A stretch of 64,000 nt of DNA from Pelomonas aquatica (lineage in GTDB: Bacteria > Pseudomonadota > Gammaproteobacteria > Burkholderiales > Burkholderiaceae_C), in contig NZ_JAPPUW010000008.1 in NCBI RefSeq assembly GCF_026712205.1, forward strand, positions 124,001 to 188,000, given 5' to 3'. The first letter of the stretch is position 1, and every line of letters starts with the position of its first letter. The notes below the pieces were generated by a model. It did no database searches. It worked only from the letters and a program-made list of their open reading frames with translations, and was not told the origin of the DNA. The position numbers were made by a program, and so were the translations under genes. Below, one piece after another: positions 9,083 through 18,147 of this stretch.

Positions 9083-9134
9083 GCCCCCCGAGGGGGCGCA
9101 AGGCTGCCCTAGGGGCGGCCCGTCGGGAGCCTTG
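9083..9134. repeat. GC-rich intergenic hairpin element upstream of the phosphatase
   Basis: A C6-GA-G5 palindrome (about 9083-9098) is followed by a hairpin with arms CAAGGCT (9099-9105) and AGCCTTG (9128-9134), enclosing a further GCCC/GGGC pair. The likely ribosome binding site of the phosphatase (GGGAG, 9124-9128) lies at the base of the 3' arm. It resembles the C-run palindromes at 17007, 47178 and 59226. Confidence 0.5.
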
Positions 9135-9136
9135 GC

Positions 9137-10045
9137 GTGAGGTTCAGCGTCTTCCAGGTCAGCCGCCGCGGCGGCCGCGAGACCAATGAAGACCGCATGG
9201 GCTATTGCTTCACGCGGGAGGCCGGCCTGTTCGCGCTGGCGGACGGCATGGGCGGCCACCCCGAAGGCGAGGTCGCGGCCCAGATCGCGCTGCAGACCCT
9301 GGCCGCGCTGTTCCAGCAGGACGCCCGGCCGGTGCTCGACGACCCGCAGCGCTTCCTGCAGGAAACCATCGTCATCGCCCACCGGCAGCTGCTGCGCTAC
9401 GCGGCCAGCAAGGGCCTGGCCGACACGCCCCGCACCACCGTCGTCGCCTGCATCCTGCAGGGCAACCAGGCCTGGTGGGCGCACTGCGGCGATTCGCGCC
9501 TCTACCTCGTGCGCGACGGCAAGCTGATCGCCCGCACGCGCGACCATTCCTACTCCGAGCTGCAGGAGGCGCTGGGCCGCGTCGGGCCGGGCAACGAGCC
9601 CTTCAACCGCAACGTGCTCTTCACCTGCCTGGGCAGCCCCGGCAAGCCGATGGTGGACTGCCAGGGGCCGCTGACGCTGGAGTCCTCGGACCGCCTGCTG
9701 CTGTGCTCCGACGGGCTGTGGGGCAGCGTCGAGGACCACGAGATCGTCCAGCACATGGCCGACCAGGCCATCTCCGAGGCCGCCCCCGAGCTCGTCGAAG
9801 AGGCGCTGCGCCGCGGCGGGGCGCGCAGCGACAACGTGACCGTGCTCGCCGTCGAGTGGGAAGGCGAGGGCGACCCCGCCGGCGAGACGACGCAGAACCT
9901 CGGCAACTCCGGCTTCGCGTCCACCATCCAGGGGGCGCTGGACGTCGACCTCGTTGCCGCCATGGACGACGAGGAGATCGAGCGCGCCGTGCGCGAGATC
10001 AACGAAGTCATCCGCCAATCCGGCCGCGGCGTCAACCGCCGCTAA
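9137..10045 (+). CDS. PP2C-type serine/threonine protein phosphatase
   Basis: A 302-residue metal-dependent phosphatase starting at GTG. Motifs for the two-metal site are complete: NED at 17-19, ADGMGGH at 35-41, GDSR from Gly118, SDG at 191-193 and SDN at 231-233. The catalytic domain ends near residue 245 and is followed by an acidic, helical tail of about 55 residues of unknown role. It should dephosphorylate targets of the adjacent kinase. Translation may be affected by the hairpin that contains its ribosome binding site. Kinase, phosphatase and rph are all on the same strand with short gaps. Confidence 0.92.
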   Translation: MRFSVFQVSRRGGRETNEDRMGYCFTREAGLFALADGMGGHPEGEVAAQIALQTLAALFQQDARPVLDDPQRFLQETIVIAHRQLLRYAASKGLADTPRTTVVACILQGNQAWWAHCGDSRLYLVRDGKLIARTRDHSYSELQEALGRVGPGNEPFNRNVLFTCLGSPGKPMVDCQGPLTLESSDRLLLCSDGLWGSVEDHEIVQHMADQAISEAAPELVEEALRRGGARSDNVTVLAVEWEGEGDPAGETTQNLGNSGFASTIQGALDVDLVAAMDDEEIERAVREINEVIRQSGRGVNRR

Positions 10046-10058
10046 CCTTCTTTCCGCC

Positions 10059-10781
10059 ATGACCAAGACCTTCACGCGCAGCGCGGGCCGCGCTGCCAAT
10101 CAATTGCGCCCGGTGCGCATCACCCGCAACTACACCGTCCACGCCGAGGGTTCGGTGCTGATCGAGTTCGGCGCCACCAAGGTGCTCTGCACCGCCTCGG
10201 TCGAGGAGCGCGTGCCGCCGCACAAGCGCGGCTCGGGCGAGGGCTGGGTGACGGCCGAGTACGGCATGCTGCCGCGCGCCACCCACACGCGCGGCGACCG
10301 CGAGGCCGCCAAGGGCAAGCAGAGCGGGCGCACGCAGGAGATCCAGCGCCTCATCGGCCGCTCGCTGCGCGCCGTGTTCGACCTCGCGCTTCTCGGCGAG
10401 CGCACGATCACGCTGGACTGCGACGTGCTGCAGGCCGACGGCGGCACGCGCACGGCCGCCATCACCGGCGCCTTCGTCGCGGCCCGCGATGCGGTGGACA
10501 GGCTGCTGGCCGACGGCAGGATCGCCGCGTCGCCGATCAAGGACGCGGTCGCCGCGATCTCGGTCGGCCTCGTCGACGGCGTGCCGCTGCTCGACCTGGA
10601 ATACATCGAGGATTCGGCCTGCGACACCGACATGAACGTCGTCATGACCGGCGCCGGCGGCTTCGTCGAGCTGCAGGGCACGGCCGAGGGCGTCGTCTTC
10701 ACGCGCGACGAGATGAGCGCGTTGCTGGATCTGGCCGACAAGGGCATCGGCGAGTTGCTCGAATTGCAGAAGCAGGCATGA
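10059..10781 (+). CDS. rph: ribonuclease PH
   Basis: A 240-residue phosphorolytic 3'-5' exoribonuclease that trims tRNA 3' ends. The start at 10059 gives [19 protein letters not shown], the usual opening of this protein. It carries the phosphate-binding stretch around [10 protein letters not shown], the [13 protein letters not shown] block and the C-terminal GTAEG segment. Length is normal. Its stop overlaps the rdgB start (ATGA), a gene pair conserved in proteobacteria. Confidence 0.97.
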   Translation: MTKTFTRSAGRAANQLRPVRITRNYTVHAEGSVLIEFGATKVLCTASVEERVPPHKRGSGEGWVTAEYGMLPRATHTRGDREAAKGKQSGRTQEIQRLIGRSLRAVFDLALLGERTITLDCDVLQADGGTRTAAITGAFVAARDAVDRLLADGRIAASPIKDAVAAISVGLVDGVPLLDLEYIEDSACDTDMNVVMTGAGGFVELQGTAEGVVFTRDEMSALLDLADKGIGELLELQKQA

Positions 10782-11383
10782 AGCTCGTCCTCGCCTCCAA
10801 CAACGCGAAGAAGCTCGTCGAGCTGCAGGCGCTGTTCGCGCCGCTCGGCGTCGAACTGGTCGCCCAGGGCAGCCTCGGCATCGCGGAGGCCGAGGAACCC
10901 TTCGAGACCTTTGCCGAGAACGCGCTGGCCAAGGCCCGCCATGCGGCCCGCGCCAGCGGCCTGCCGGCCCTGGCCGACGACTCGGGCCTGAGCGTCGACG
11001 CGCTGGGCGGTGCGCCCGGCGTGCGCTCGGCCCGCTATGCGCTGGACGCCGGCGGCGAGAAGGGCGACGCGGCCAACAACGAGCGCCTGCTGCGCGAACT
11101 GGCCGGCCGCGAGGACCGCACAGCCCGCTTCGTCTGCGCGCTGGTGGCCGTGCGCGGCGCGGCCGACCCCGAGCCGCTGGTCGCGATGGGCCGCTGGCCC
11201 GGCCGCATCCTGACCGCGCCGCGCGGCACCGGCGGCTTCGGCTACGACCCGCTGATGTTCATCCCGCCGCTGTGCCGCGCCGTGGCCGAACTCGGCGCCG
11301 GCGAGAAGAACATCCACAGCCACCGTGCGCTGGCTGCCGGAGAACTTGTGCGCCAGATGCGCGAGGTCTGGAAGCTTGGCTGA
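10778..11383 (+). CDS. rdgB: dITP/XTP pyrophosphatase (HAM1/RdgB)
   Basis: A 201-residue house-cleaning enzyme that hydrolyses ITP, dITP and XTP to monophosphates and keeps deaminated purines out of nucleic acids. Signature segments are [11 protein letters not shown] at the N-terminus, [13 protein letters not shown], the ADDSGL catalytic block and GGFGYDP near residue 150. It is translationally coupled to rph and sits 13 bp before hemW, consistent with one transcript. Confidence 0.96.
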   Translation: MKLVLASNNAKKLVELQALFAPLGVELVAQGSLGIAEAEEPFETFAENALAKARHAARASGLPALADDSGLSVDALGGAPGVRSARYALDAGGEKGDAANNERLLRELAGREDRTARFVCALVAVRGAADPEPLVAMGRWPGRILTAPRGTGGFGYDPLMFIPPLCRAVAELGAGEKNIHSHRALAAGELVRQMREVWKLG

Positions 11384-11396
11384 TCTCTTGAATTTG

Positions 11397-12560
11397 ATGC
11401 GCCCGGGCACGCTGCAGCTGCCCGCGCTGCCGCCGCTGGCGCTCTATGTGCACCTGCCCTGGTGCCTGCGCAAATGCCCCTACTGCGATTTCAACTCGCA
11501 CGAAGTCAAGGATGGGGCACTGGCGGCCGACACGGCCGCGGCCTATCTCGCCGCGCTGCGTACCGATCTGGAGGCGGCGCTGCCGCTGATCTGGGGCCGG
11601 CCGGTCGTCAGCATCTTCATCGGCGGCGGCACGCCCAGCCTGTTCGACCCTGGGCAGATCGCGCAGCTGATCTCCGACGTCCGCGCCCGCCTGCCGCTGG
11701 AGGCCGGCTGCGAGATCACGCTGGAGGCCAACCCCGGCACCTTCGAGCGCGAGCGCTTCCGGGGCTTTCGCGAGGCCGGCGTCACGCGGCTGTCGGTGGG
11801 GGTACAGAGCTTCGACGACGCGCAGTTGAAGAAGCTCGGCCGCGTGCACAGCGCCGGCCAGGCGCGCGAGGCCCTGGCCGAGGCGGCGTCGGCCTTCGAG
11901 ACCTTCAACCTCGACCTGATGTATGCGCTGCCCGGCCAGACGCTGGACGACCTGGCGCTTGAGCTGGACACGGCGCTCGCTTTCAAGCCGCCCCATCTGT
12001 CCATCTACCACCTGACCATCGAGCCCAACACGGTGTTCGCGACGCGCACGCCGGCCGGCCTGCCCGACCCCGACCTCGCCAGCGACATGCTGGACCGGAT
12101 CGCACGCAAGACCAGCGCCGCAGGCCTGTCGCGCTACGAGGTCTCGGCCTTCGCCCGCGACGGCCACCGCTGCGCGCACAACCTGAACTACTGGCAGTTC
12201 GGCGACTACCTCGGCATCGGCGCTGGCGCGCACAGCAAGCTCAGCTTCCCGAACCGCGTGCTGCGCCAGGTGCGCTGGCGCGAGCCGGCGGCCTTCATGG
12301 CCCAGGCCGACAAGGTCAGCAACGAGCACGAGGTCGCGCGCAAGGATCTGCCCTTCGAGTTCATGCTGAACGCGCTGCGGCTGAAGGAGGGCGTAGCGCT
12401 GGTGCAGTACCTGGAGCGCACCGGCCTGCCGCCGTCCAGCATCGCCAGCGCGCTGGAGACGGCGCGCGCCCGCGGCCTGCTCGCGGCCGACCCGGCGCGC
12501 ATCCGGCCGACCGAGCGCGGCTTCGACTTCCTCAGCGATCTGCAGCAGCTGTTTCTGTGA
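11397..12560 (+). CDS. hemW: radical SAM heme chaperone HemW
   Basis: A 387-residue HemW, often annotated as oxygen-independent coproporphyrinogen oxidase-like but lacking the HemN-specific N-terminus. The radical SAM cluster motif is Cys23-x3-Cys27-x2-Cys30 followed by Phe32 (WCLRKCPYCDF). GGGTPSLF and the SVGVQSFDD segment are typical of the HemN/HemW superfamily, and the C-terminal HemN_C domain is present. It is thought to deliver heme to membrane proteins. The ATG at 11397 is chosen because it places the usual LPPLALYVHLPWC opening near the N-terminus; an upstream in-frame start overlapping rdgB is less likely. Confidence 0.92.
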   Translation: MRPGTLQLPALPPLALYVHLPWCLRKCPYCDFNSHEVKDGALAADTAAAYLAALRTDLEAALPLIWGRPVVSIFIGGGTPSLFDPGQIAQLISDVRARLPLEAGCEITLEANPGTFERERFRGFREAGVTRLSVGVQSFDDAQLKKLGRVHSAGQAREALAEAASAFETFNLDLMYALPGQTLDDLALELDTALAFKPPHLSIYHLTIEPNTVFATRTPAGLPDPDLASDMLDRIARKTSAAGLSRYEVSAFARDGHRCAHNLNYWQFGDYLGIGAGAHSKLSFPNRVLRQVRWREPAAFMAQADKVSNEHEVARKDLPFEFMLNALRLKEGVALVQYLERTGLPPSSIASALETARARGLLAADPARIRPTERGFDFLSDLQQLFL

Positions 12561-12568
12561 GCCGCTGA

Positions 12569-13654
12569 TCAGACGCGGTTGATCGACAGGCCGGCCGTCG
12601 CGCGCAGGCGCTCCAGTACCTTGGCGGCGATCTGGTTCAGCGGCAGCACCTCGTCGGCCGCGCCGGCCGCAATGGCCTCGCGCGGCATGCCGAAGACGAC
12701 GCAGCTGGCCTCGTCCTGGCAGTAGTTGTAGGCGCCGGCGTCCTTCATGACCTTCATCGCGCGGGCGCCGTCGGCGCCCATGCCGGTCAGCATGATGCCG
12801 ATCGCGTTCGGGCCGACGACCTTGGCGGCCGACAGGAACAGCGCCTCCACCGACGGCTTGTGGCGGTTGATGGGTTCGCCGTCCTGCACGCGGGCGATGT
12901 AGTTGGCGCCGCTGCGCTCCACGGTCAGGTGCAGGCCGCCTGGCGCGATATAGCCGTGGCCGGGCAGGATGCGTTCGCCGTCCTGGGCCTCCTTCACGCG
13001 GATCTTGCACAGGCCGTCCAGCCGCGCCGCATAGCTCTTCGTGAAGCCGGGCGGCATGTGCTGGGTGATGACGACCGCGGGGCTGTCGGCCGGCAGGTTG
13101 ACGAGCACGTCCTTGGTCGCCTCGGTGCCGCCGGTGGACGCGCCGATGAAGAGGATCTTCTCGGTCGAGGCCTTGCCCAGGCTGGCCATCGTGACGGCCC
13201 TGGCCGGCGCGGCGGGCGCTCCCGGCGCCGGCGCGGCGGGTGCGCGGCGGATGTGGGCCTTGGACGCGATGCGGATCTTGTCCGTGATGTCCTGGGCCAG
13301 CTGGCGGATGCCGTCGGCCACGCCGATCTTGGGCTTGGCGACGAAGTCGATCGCGCCCAGCTCCAGCGCCTTCAGCGTGACCTCGGCACCGCGCTCGGTC
13401 AGCGTGGACACCATCACCACCGGCATCGGCCGCAGCCGCATCAGGCGCGACAGGAAATCCAGCCCGTCCATGCGCGGCATCTCGACGTCCAGCGTGATGA
13501 CGTCGGGGTTGAGGCTGCGGATCATCTCGCGGGCGACCAGCGGGTCGGACGCCGCGCCGATGCATTCCATGTCGGGCTGGCGGTTGATGATCTCGGTGAG
13601 GATGGAGCGCACCAGCGCCGAATCGTCCACCACCACGACCTTGGTCTTGGCCAT
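12569..13654 (-). CDS. cheB: chemotaxis response regulator protein-glutamate methylesterase CheB
   Basis: A 361-residue two-domain protein. The receiver domain (1-125) has Asp10/Asp11 and phospho-acceptor Asp56. A proline/alanine linker of about 40 residues leads to the methylesterase/deamidase domain with catalytic Ser173 (GASTGGTEA), His199 (QHMPPGFT) and Asp295 ([10 protein letters not shown]). It demethylates or deamidates chemoreceptors once phosphorylated by CheA. It is the last gene of a tight cheR-cheD-cheB set on the minus strand (10-bp gap to cheD). No cheA, cheW or receptor is in the window. Confidence 0.96.
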   Translation of the reverse strand: MAKTKVVVVDDSALVRSILTEIINRQPDMECIGAASDPLVAREMIRSLNPDVITLDVEMPRMDGLDFLSRLMRLRPMPVVMVSTLTERGAEVTLKALELGAIDFVAKPKIGVADGIRQLAQDITDKIRIASKAHIRRAPAAPAPGAPAAPARAVTMASLGKASTEKILFIGASTGGTEATKDVLVNLPADSPAVVITQHMPPGFTKSYAARLDGLCKIRVKEAQDGERILPGHGYIAPGGLHLTVERSGANYIARVQDGEPINRHKPSVEALFLSAAKVVGPNAIGIMLTGMGADGARAMKVMKDAGAYNYCQDEASCVVFGMPREAIAAGAADEVLPLNQIAAKVLERLRATAGLSINRV

Positions 13655-13664
13655 GGGCGTCTCC

Positions 13665-14324
13665 TTAGAACAGGTCGATGGAGCCGCCGCTGCTGGCGAC
13701 GGGCTGCACCTTCTGGATGGCGGCGCGGTCCTGCTGGACCAGCGCGTCGGTATTCGTCGGCGCGAGGCGCTTGACCATGGCCTTGCCGCTGGCCGGCAGG
13801 AAGCAGACCTTGCGCGGGTAGACGTCCATCACGTCCTTGGACACGATGGGAATGCGCTCCAGCTTCAGGTAGTCGATGACGAAGTTGGTGTTGCGCTCGC
13901 CGACGTTGAGCGAGTTCATGCCCGAGATGACGGCGCCGCCGCCGAAGATCTTGGCCTCCATGCGCGCCTTGCTGGCGCCGCGCTTCATCATCTCGTTGAT
14001 CAGCAGCTCCATCGCGAAGCTGCCATAGCGGCCCGAGTCGCCATTGCCCTCGGGCAGCATGAAGTGGTTCATGCCGCCGATCCTGGCGACGCGGTCCCAC
14101 AGGCAGGCCGCGATGCAGGAGCCCAGCGTCGTCATGACGAGCAGGTCCTCCTGGTCGACGAAATATTCGCCCGGCAGGATCTTGACGGCGGCGTTCTTGA
14201 AATGCGCGTCGTAGAAGAAGAACGCGGCCTCGCCCTGCTTGCGCGGCTGGGCCTTGAGCTGGTTGACCTTGGCGAGCGCGGCGGGGTTACCGAGGGTCGA
14301 TGCAGAGGCGAGGGGCGTACTCAT
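13665..14324 (-). CDS. cheD: chemoreceptor glutamine deamidase CheD
   Basis: A 219-residue CheD that deamidates glutamines on chemoreceptors. The catalytic Cys70 lies in [13 protein letters not shown] and His87 in GGMNHFMLP; the GGGAV segment typical of the family follows. It carries an N-terminal extension of about 40 residues and a C-terminal tail of about 30 beyond the core fold, which is common in betaproteobacteria. It lies 3 bp after cheR and 10 bp before cheB, so one transcript is likely. Confidence 0.95.
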   Translation of the reverse strand: MSTPLASASTLGNPAALAKVNQLKAQPRKQGEAAFFFYDAHFKNAAVKILPGEYFVDQEDLLVMTTLGSCIAACLWDRVARIGGMNHFMLPEGNGDSGRYGSFAMELLINEMMKRGASKARMEAKIFGGGAVISGMNSLNVGERNTNFVIDYLKLERIPIVSKDVMDVYPRKVCFLPASGKAMVKRLAPTNTDALVQQDRAAIQKVQPVASSGGSIDLF

Positions 14325-14327
14325 GGA

Positions 14328-15179
14328 TCAGACCCGTTCGTAGATCGTCTTGCCGCGCAGCTTGAACAGGTCGCGCGATTCGGTGAAGTTCTCGGAGTGG
14401 CCGACGAAGAGCAGGCCGCCCGGGCGCATGACGCGATGGATGCGCTCCAGCACCTTGCGCTGCGTGGTGGCATCGAAATAGATCATCACGTTGCGGCAGA
14501 ACACCATGTGGAAGGGGTCGCCGAGCTGCCACTGCTGGTCCATCAGGTTCAGCGCGCGGAACTCGACCCAGCGCTGCAGCTCGGGCTTCACGCGGATCTT
14601 GCCGGCATTGGCGCCCGTGCCGCGCATGAAGAAGTTCTTCAGCCGCGTCGCGTCCAGGCCGCGGGAGTCGGCGTTGTAGACGCCGCGCTTGGCCGTGGCC
14701 AGCACATGGGTGTCGATGTCGCTCGCGACCAGCTGCACCGAGGCGCCGGGCCCGAGGGCCTCGCTGCAGGTCATCAGGATGGAATAGGGCTCCTCGCCGG
14801 TCGAGGCCGCGCAGCACCAGATGCGCACGGGCTTGCCGGCGAAGGGCCGGAGGTCTTCCTTCAGCGCGTGGAAGTGATGTTCCTCGCGGAAGAAGGAGGT
14901 CAGGTTGGTCGTCAGGCAGTTGACGAACTCCTGCCACTCGACGGCGCCCGACGGGCCGCTCGACGATTCCAGCCACTGCAGATAGCTCGCGAAGCTCTTG
15001 TGCCCGGTCTCGCGCAGCCGGCGCGACAGCCGGCTGTAGACCATCGCATGCTTGCCGTCGTGCAGGCTGATGCCGGCATGCTTGTAGATCAGCTCGCGCA
15101 CGCGGTCGAAATCGGCCTTGCTGAAGCTGAACTCGTGATCGACGGAGTCGCCGCCGTGGGCGAGGTCGGGTGCGGGCAT
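14328..15179 (-). CDS. cheR: chemotaxis protein methyltransferase CheR
   Basis: A 283-residue SAM-dependent methyltransferase that methylates chemoreceptor glutamates. It has the N-terminal helical CheR_N domain (FSFSKADFDRVRELIYKHAGISL) and the SAM-binding core with IWCCAASTGEEPYS, ending in the MRPGGLLFVGHSENF block. It is the first gene of the cheR-cheD-cheB set and is divergent from the diguanylate cyclase gene across a 237-bp gap, which should hold promoters for both directions. Confidence 0.96.
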   Translation of the reverse strand: MPAPDLAHGGDSVDHEFSFSKADFDRVRELIYKHAGISLHDGKHAMVYSRLSRRLRETGHKSFASYLQWLESSSGPSGAVEWQEFVNCLTTNLTSFFREEHHFHALKEDLRPFAGKPVRIWCCAASTGEEPYSILMTCSEALGPGASVQLVASDIDTHVLATAKRGVYNADSRGLDATRLKNFFMRGTGANAGKIRVKPELQRWVEFRALNLMDQQWQLGDPFHMVFCRNVMIYFDATTQRKVLERIHRVMRPGGLLFVGHSENFTESRDLFKLRGKTIYERV

Positions 15180-15416
15180 GTCTCAATAATCAGATTTGTT
15201 GGTGCCCGCAGCAGTTCTGGCGTTGGCGCACAGATTCTGCACCGCGGGCCGTTCGTCCGGCCCCTGTCCGGCCCAGCATAGTGCAAACAGCCCGCGGGAA
15301 CGTGCCTGTTTCACGGCCTGGGCCGGCGCGGCCCGCTGCTAGACTGCCTTGGAACCGCGCCCCACTTTCATCCGTCCCGCCCGCAGCCTTTGGAACACCG
15401 CCCGCCCGCTCCCCTG

Positions 15417-16127
15417 ATGATCGATGCCCACCGGCTCGATCTGGATCAGGCTCTGCAACTGCTGCAGCAGGCCGGGGCCCTGCTGCCGGACGAGGCCCCG
15501 CACAGCGCCCCGTGGCTGCAGGCCGTGCTGAACGCGCTGTGTGACCTGTCCAGCAGGGACGCGCTGACCGGCCTCGTGAACCGCCGCAGCTTCGAGATGG
15601 CCCTGTCCCGCGAGGTCGACCGCGTCGCACGCGCCGGTGAGCCGGCCCTGCTGCTGATGCTGGACATCGACCATTTCAAGGCCGTCAACGACACCCACGG
15701 CCACGGCGTCGGCGACCAGGTCATCCGCGCTGTGGCCGGTGCCGTCGCGCAGACCGTGCGGCCGATGGACCTCGTCGCCCGCGTCGGTGGCGAGGAGTTC
15801 GCCATCATCCTGCCCAATTGCGCGACGCATGTGGGCCTGGCCGTGGCCGAGCGGGTGCGCGAGCGCGTCTCCGAGCTCAGCATCGAGGTCGGGCCCGGGC
15901 AGATGCTCGGCGTCACCGTCAGCCTGGGCGGTGCGTTCGCGCCGCCGTGGGTGCGTTCGTCGGCGCTGCTGTGGACGGAGCGGGCCGACCGCCAGCTCTA
16001 CCGCGCCAAGGCCGAGGGCCGCAACCGCGCCTGCCTCGAACCCCAGATCGACTCCCTGGTCAGCGCCGAAGAAAAGGGCATGCTGTTTTCTCCGCTGAAT
16101 TCAGACCTGCAACAGGACAGCCCATGA
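15417..16127 (+). CDS. diguanylate cyclase (GGDEF domain)
   Basis: A 236-residue cytosolic protein making cyclic di-GMP. After a short helical N-terminus of about 40 residues, the GGDEF domain begins with DALTGLVNRRSF. The active site is GGEEF (124-128), a functional variant. An RxxD inhibitory site (RPMD, 115-118) lies exactly five residues before it, so product inhibition is expected. There is no sensory domain, so control must come through the N-terminal helices or partners. The ATG at 15417 is preferred over an upstream TTG. The stop overlaps the next start (ATGA), coupling it to the MinD/FlhG-like ATPase. Confidence 0.92.
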   Translation: MIDAHRLDLDQALQLLQQAGALLPDEAPHSAPWLQAVLNALCDLSSRDALTGLVNRRSFEMALSREVDRVARAGEPALLLMLDIDHFKAVNDTHGHGVGDQVIRAVAGAVAQTVRPMDLVARVGGEEFAIILPNCATHVGLAVAERVRERVSELSIEVGPGQMLGVTVSLGGAFAPPWVRSSALLWTERADRQLYRAKAEGRNRACLEPQIDSLVSAEEKGMLFSPLNSDLQQDSP

Positions 16128-16954
16128 GCACGACCTCCGATCCTGCTGCTTCCGCCTCGTCGCCGGCCCAGCCGGCCCAACCGCCGCGCCCCGCGCGCAG
16201 CGGTGCCCACACGCTCGCCGTCACCAGCGGCAAGGGCGGCGTCGGCAAGACCTTCGTCACCGCCAACCTCGCCGCGGCTCTGGCTGCGCGCGGCCAGAAG
16301 GTGCTGGTGCTGGACGCCGACCTCGGCCTCGCCAACCTCGACGTGGTGCTCAACCTGCACCCCAAGCTGACGCTGCACGACGTCTTCACCGAGAAGGCCA
16401 CGCTGGAACAGGCCATCCTGCCCGCGCCCGGCGGCTTCTCCGTGCTGCTGGCCGGCTCCGGCATGGTCGAGTATTCGCGCCTGACGCCCGAGGTGCGCGA
16501 CAAGCTGCTGCACATCATCGACCTCGTCAAGCCGCGCTTCGACTGGGTGCTGCTCGACACCGGCGCCGGCATTTCCGATGTCGTGCTGTACGCGATCTCG
16601 CTGGCGACCGACGTGCTCGTCGTCGCGACGCCCGAGCCCACGTCCCTCACCGACGCCTACGCCACCATCAAGGTGCTGGCCACGCAGCAGGAGCGCCGCC
16701 AGGTGGGCCTGCTCGTCAACCAGGCCAACCGCGTCGGCGAGGGCAAGCTGATCTGCGGCCAACTGCAGCAGGTGCTGCAGCGCTTCGTCGGCCCGGTGCC
16801 GGGCCAGGGCTTCCGGCTCGAACTGCTCGCCGAGGTCAAGGCCGACCCGGCCGTCAAGCAGGCCGTGCTGAAGCGCCAGCTGATGCTGGAGCACTACCCC
16901 GGCTGCGACGCGGCCCAGGCCATCAAGGCCCTGGCCTCCAAACTCCTTGGCTGA
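16124..16954 (+). CDS. MinD/ParA family ATPase, FlhG (FleN)-like
   Basis: A 276-residue deviant Walker P-loop ATPase. SGKGGVGKT (near residue 36) is the deviant Walker A; DADLGLANLDVVL and LLDTGAGISD follow as switch and Walker B segments. The ANLDVVL block and the long C-terminal helix resemble FlhG/FleN, which sets flagellar number and placement, more than septum-site MinD; the C-terminal amphipathic MinD helix is not obvious. Coupling to a c-di-GMP synthase and proximity to che genes support a motility role. ParA-like cargo positioning is the main alternative. Confidence 0.8.
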   Translation: MSTTSDPAASASSPAQPAQPPRPARSGAHTLAVTSGKGGVGKTFVTANLAAALAARGQKVLVLDADLGLANLDVVLNLHPKLTLHDVFTEKATLEQAILPAPGGFSVLLAGSGMVEYSRLTPEVRDKLLHIIDLVKPRFDWVLLDTGAGISDVVLYAISLATDVLVVATPEPTSLTDAYATIKVLATQQERRQVGLLVNQANRVGEGKLICGQLQQVLQRFVGPVPGQGFRLELLAEVKADPAVKQAVLKRQLMLEHYPGCDAAQAIKALASKLLG

Positions 16955-17006
16955 ACTGACGCCCCTCGCCCAGTCTCGCCTCGCTGAACGCGGGCGCCCC
17001 TGGTCG

Positions 17007-17099
17007 GTCCCCCGTGGGGACGGCGATGTTCGCGGCATCGAGCCGCGAACACATCGCCTCACGCGGGCCGGCTTGGGAGCGGCCCTGCGCTCGGCCCGC
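17007..17099. repeat. multi-hairpin intergenic repeat, copy 1
   Basis: Three consecutive palindromes: GTCCCC/GGGGAC (17007-17021); GGCGATG-TTCGCGGC-loop-GCCGCGAA-CA-CATCGCC (17022-17058); and GCGGGCCG (17063-17070) paired with CGGCCCGC (17092-17099). Copy 2 at 59226-59316 shares the same order and nearly identical loops. It sits just before the truncated hemoglobin gene. Confidence 0.75.
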
Positions 17100-17113
17100 A
17101 ACTGCCAGCGCCT

Positions 17114-17506
17114 ATGGATGTGAACGCCGCCACCGCCTTCGAGTGGATCGGCGGCGAGGCGCGCGTGCGCGAACTCGTCGACCGCTTCTACGACCTGATG
17201 GACCTGGAGCCGGCCTACGCGAAGCTGCGCGCGGCCCATGGCGACAGCCTGGACAGCGCGCGCGACAAGCTGTTCTGGTTCCTGTGCGGCTGGCTGGGCG
17301 GGCCCGACCACTACATCAGCCGCTTCGGCCACCCGCGGTTGCGCGCGCGGCATCTGCCGTTTCGCATCGGCATCGCCGAGCGCGACCAGTGGCAGGCCTG
17401 CATGGGCCAGGCGATGCAGGAAGTAGATGTGGACCCGGCCCTGCAGGCGCGCCTGGCCGAGTCCTTCGCGGGCACCGCCGACTGGATGCGCAACGTCGGC
17501 GGCTGA
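17114..17506 (+). CDS. group II truncated hemoglobin
   Basis: A 130-residue 2-over-2 globin of the GlbO type. The family hallmarks are present: IGGEARVRELVDRFYDLM at the start, the YISRFGHPRLRARHLPF segment carrying the proximal histidine, and Trp in ERDQWQACM at the G8 position typical of group II. It binds oxygen and may aid oxidative or nitrosative stress tolerance. It follows the multi-hairpin repeat, and its stop lies 2 bp from the convergent smr stop. Confidence 0.93.
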   Translation: MDVNAATAFEWIGGEARVRELVDRFYDLMDLEPAYAKLRAAHGDSLDSARDKLFWFLCGWLGGPDHYISRFGHPRLRARHLPFRIGIAERDQWQACMGQAMQEVDVDPALQARLAESFAGTADWMRNVGG

Positions 17507-17508
17507 CT

Positions 17509-18147
17509 TCAGCCGGCCAGCAGCACCATCAGCGCACCGGCGCCGCCATCGCTGGCGCGTGCCTGCACGAAGGCCAGCACCTCGTTCTTCTGCACCAGCC
17601 AGCGCCGCACGCGGCCCTTGAGCACCGGCTCGCGGCCCGGCGAGCCATGGCCCTTGCCGTGCACGACGCGCACGCAGCGCAGGCCGCGCCGGACGCTGTC
17701 GTGGATGAACAGGCCCAGCGCCTCGCGCGCCGCGTCGCGGCGCAGGCCGTGCAGGTCCAGCTGGGCCTGCAGCGCCCAGTGGCCGCGGCGCAGCTTGCGC
17801 ACGACTTCGACGGCGATGCCCTCGCGGCGGAAGGACAGGGTCTCGTCGGTGTCCAGCAGCGTGTCGATGTCGATCTCGTCCGACAGCGCCTGCAGCAGCA
17901 CGGCGCGCTCGTCGGCCTCGCGCTGGCGCGGCTCTGGGGCGGGCTGCTGGCGCTCGTGCAGCACGCGGTCCACGCGGCGCAGCGGCGTCACGGGGCCGAC
18001 GCTCAGCTCGAAGGCACGCCTTTCCTGCTCGGCCAGCCGGGCCGCGGCGGCACGGCGCTCGCGCTCCAGTTCGGCCGCCAGCCGCGCGCTGGCCAGCTCG
18101 CGGGCCAGCGGCTTCAGGTCGGCGAAGCTGCGAGCCACCTTGCTCAC
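17509..18147 (-). CDS. Smr domain protein
   Basis: A 212-residue protein with a C-terminal Smr domain ([12 protein letters not shown] then [10 protein letters not shown]), the fold found at the end of MutS2 and in SmrB. Stand-alone Smr proteins act as nucleases; SmrB cleaves mRNA at collided ribosomes. The N-terminal half is a charged helical region rich in Arg, Glu and Ala. It overlaps radC by 4 bp (ATGA) and is convergent with the hemoglobin gene. Confidence 0.88.
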   Translation of the reverse strand: MSKVARSFADLKPLARELASARLAAELERERRAAAARLAEQERRAFELSVGPVTPLRRVDRVLHERQQPAPEPRQREADERAVLLQALSDEIDIDTLLDTDETLSFRREGIAVEVVRKLRRGHWALQAQLDLHGLRRDAAREALGLFIHDSVRRGLRCVRVVHGKGHGSPGREPVLKGRVRRWLVQKNEVLAFVQARASDGGAGALMVLLAG

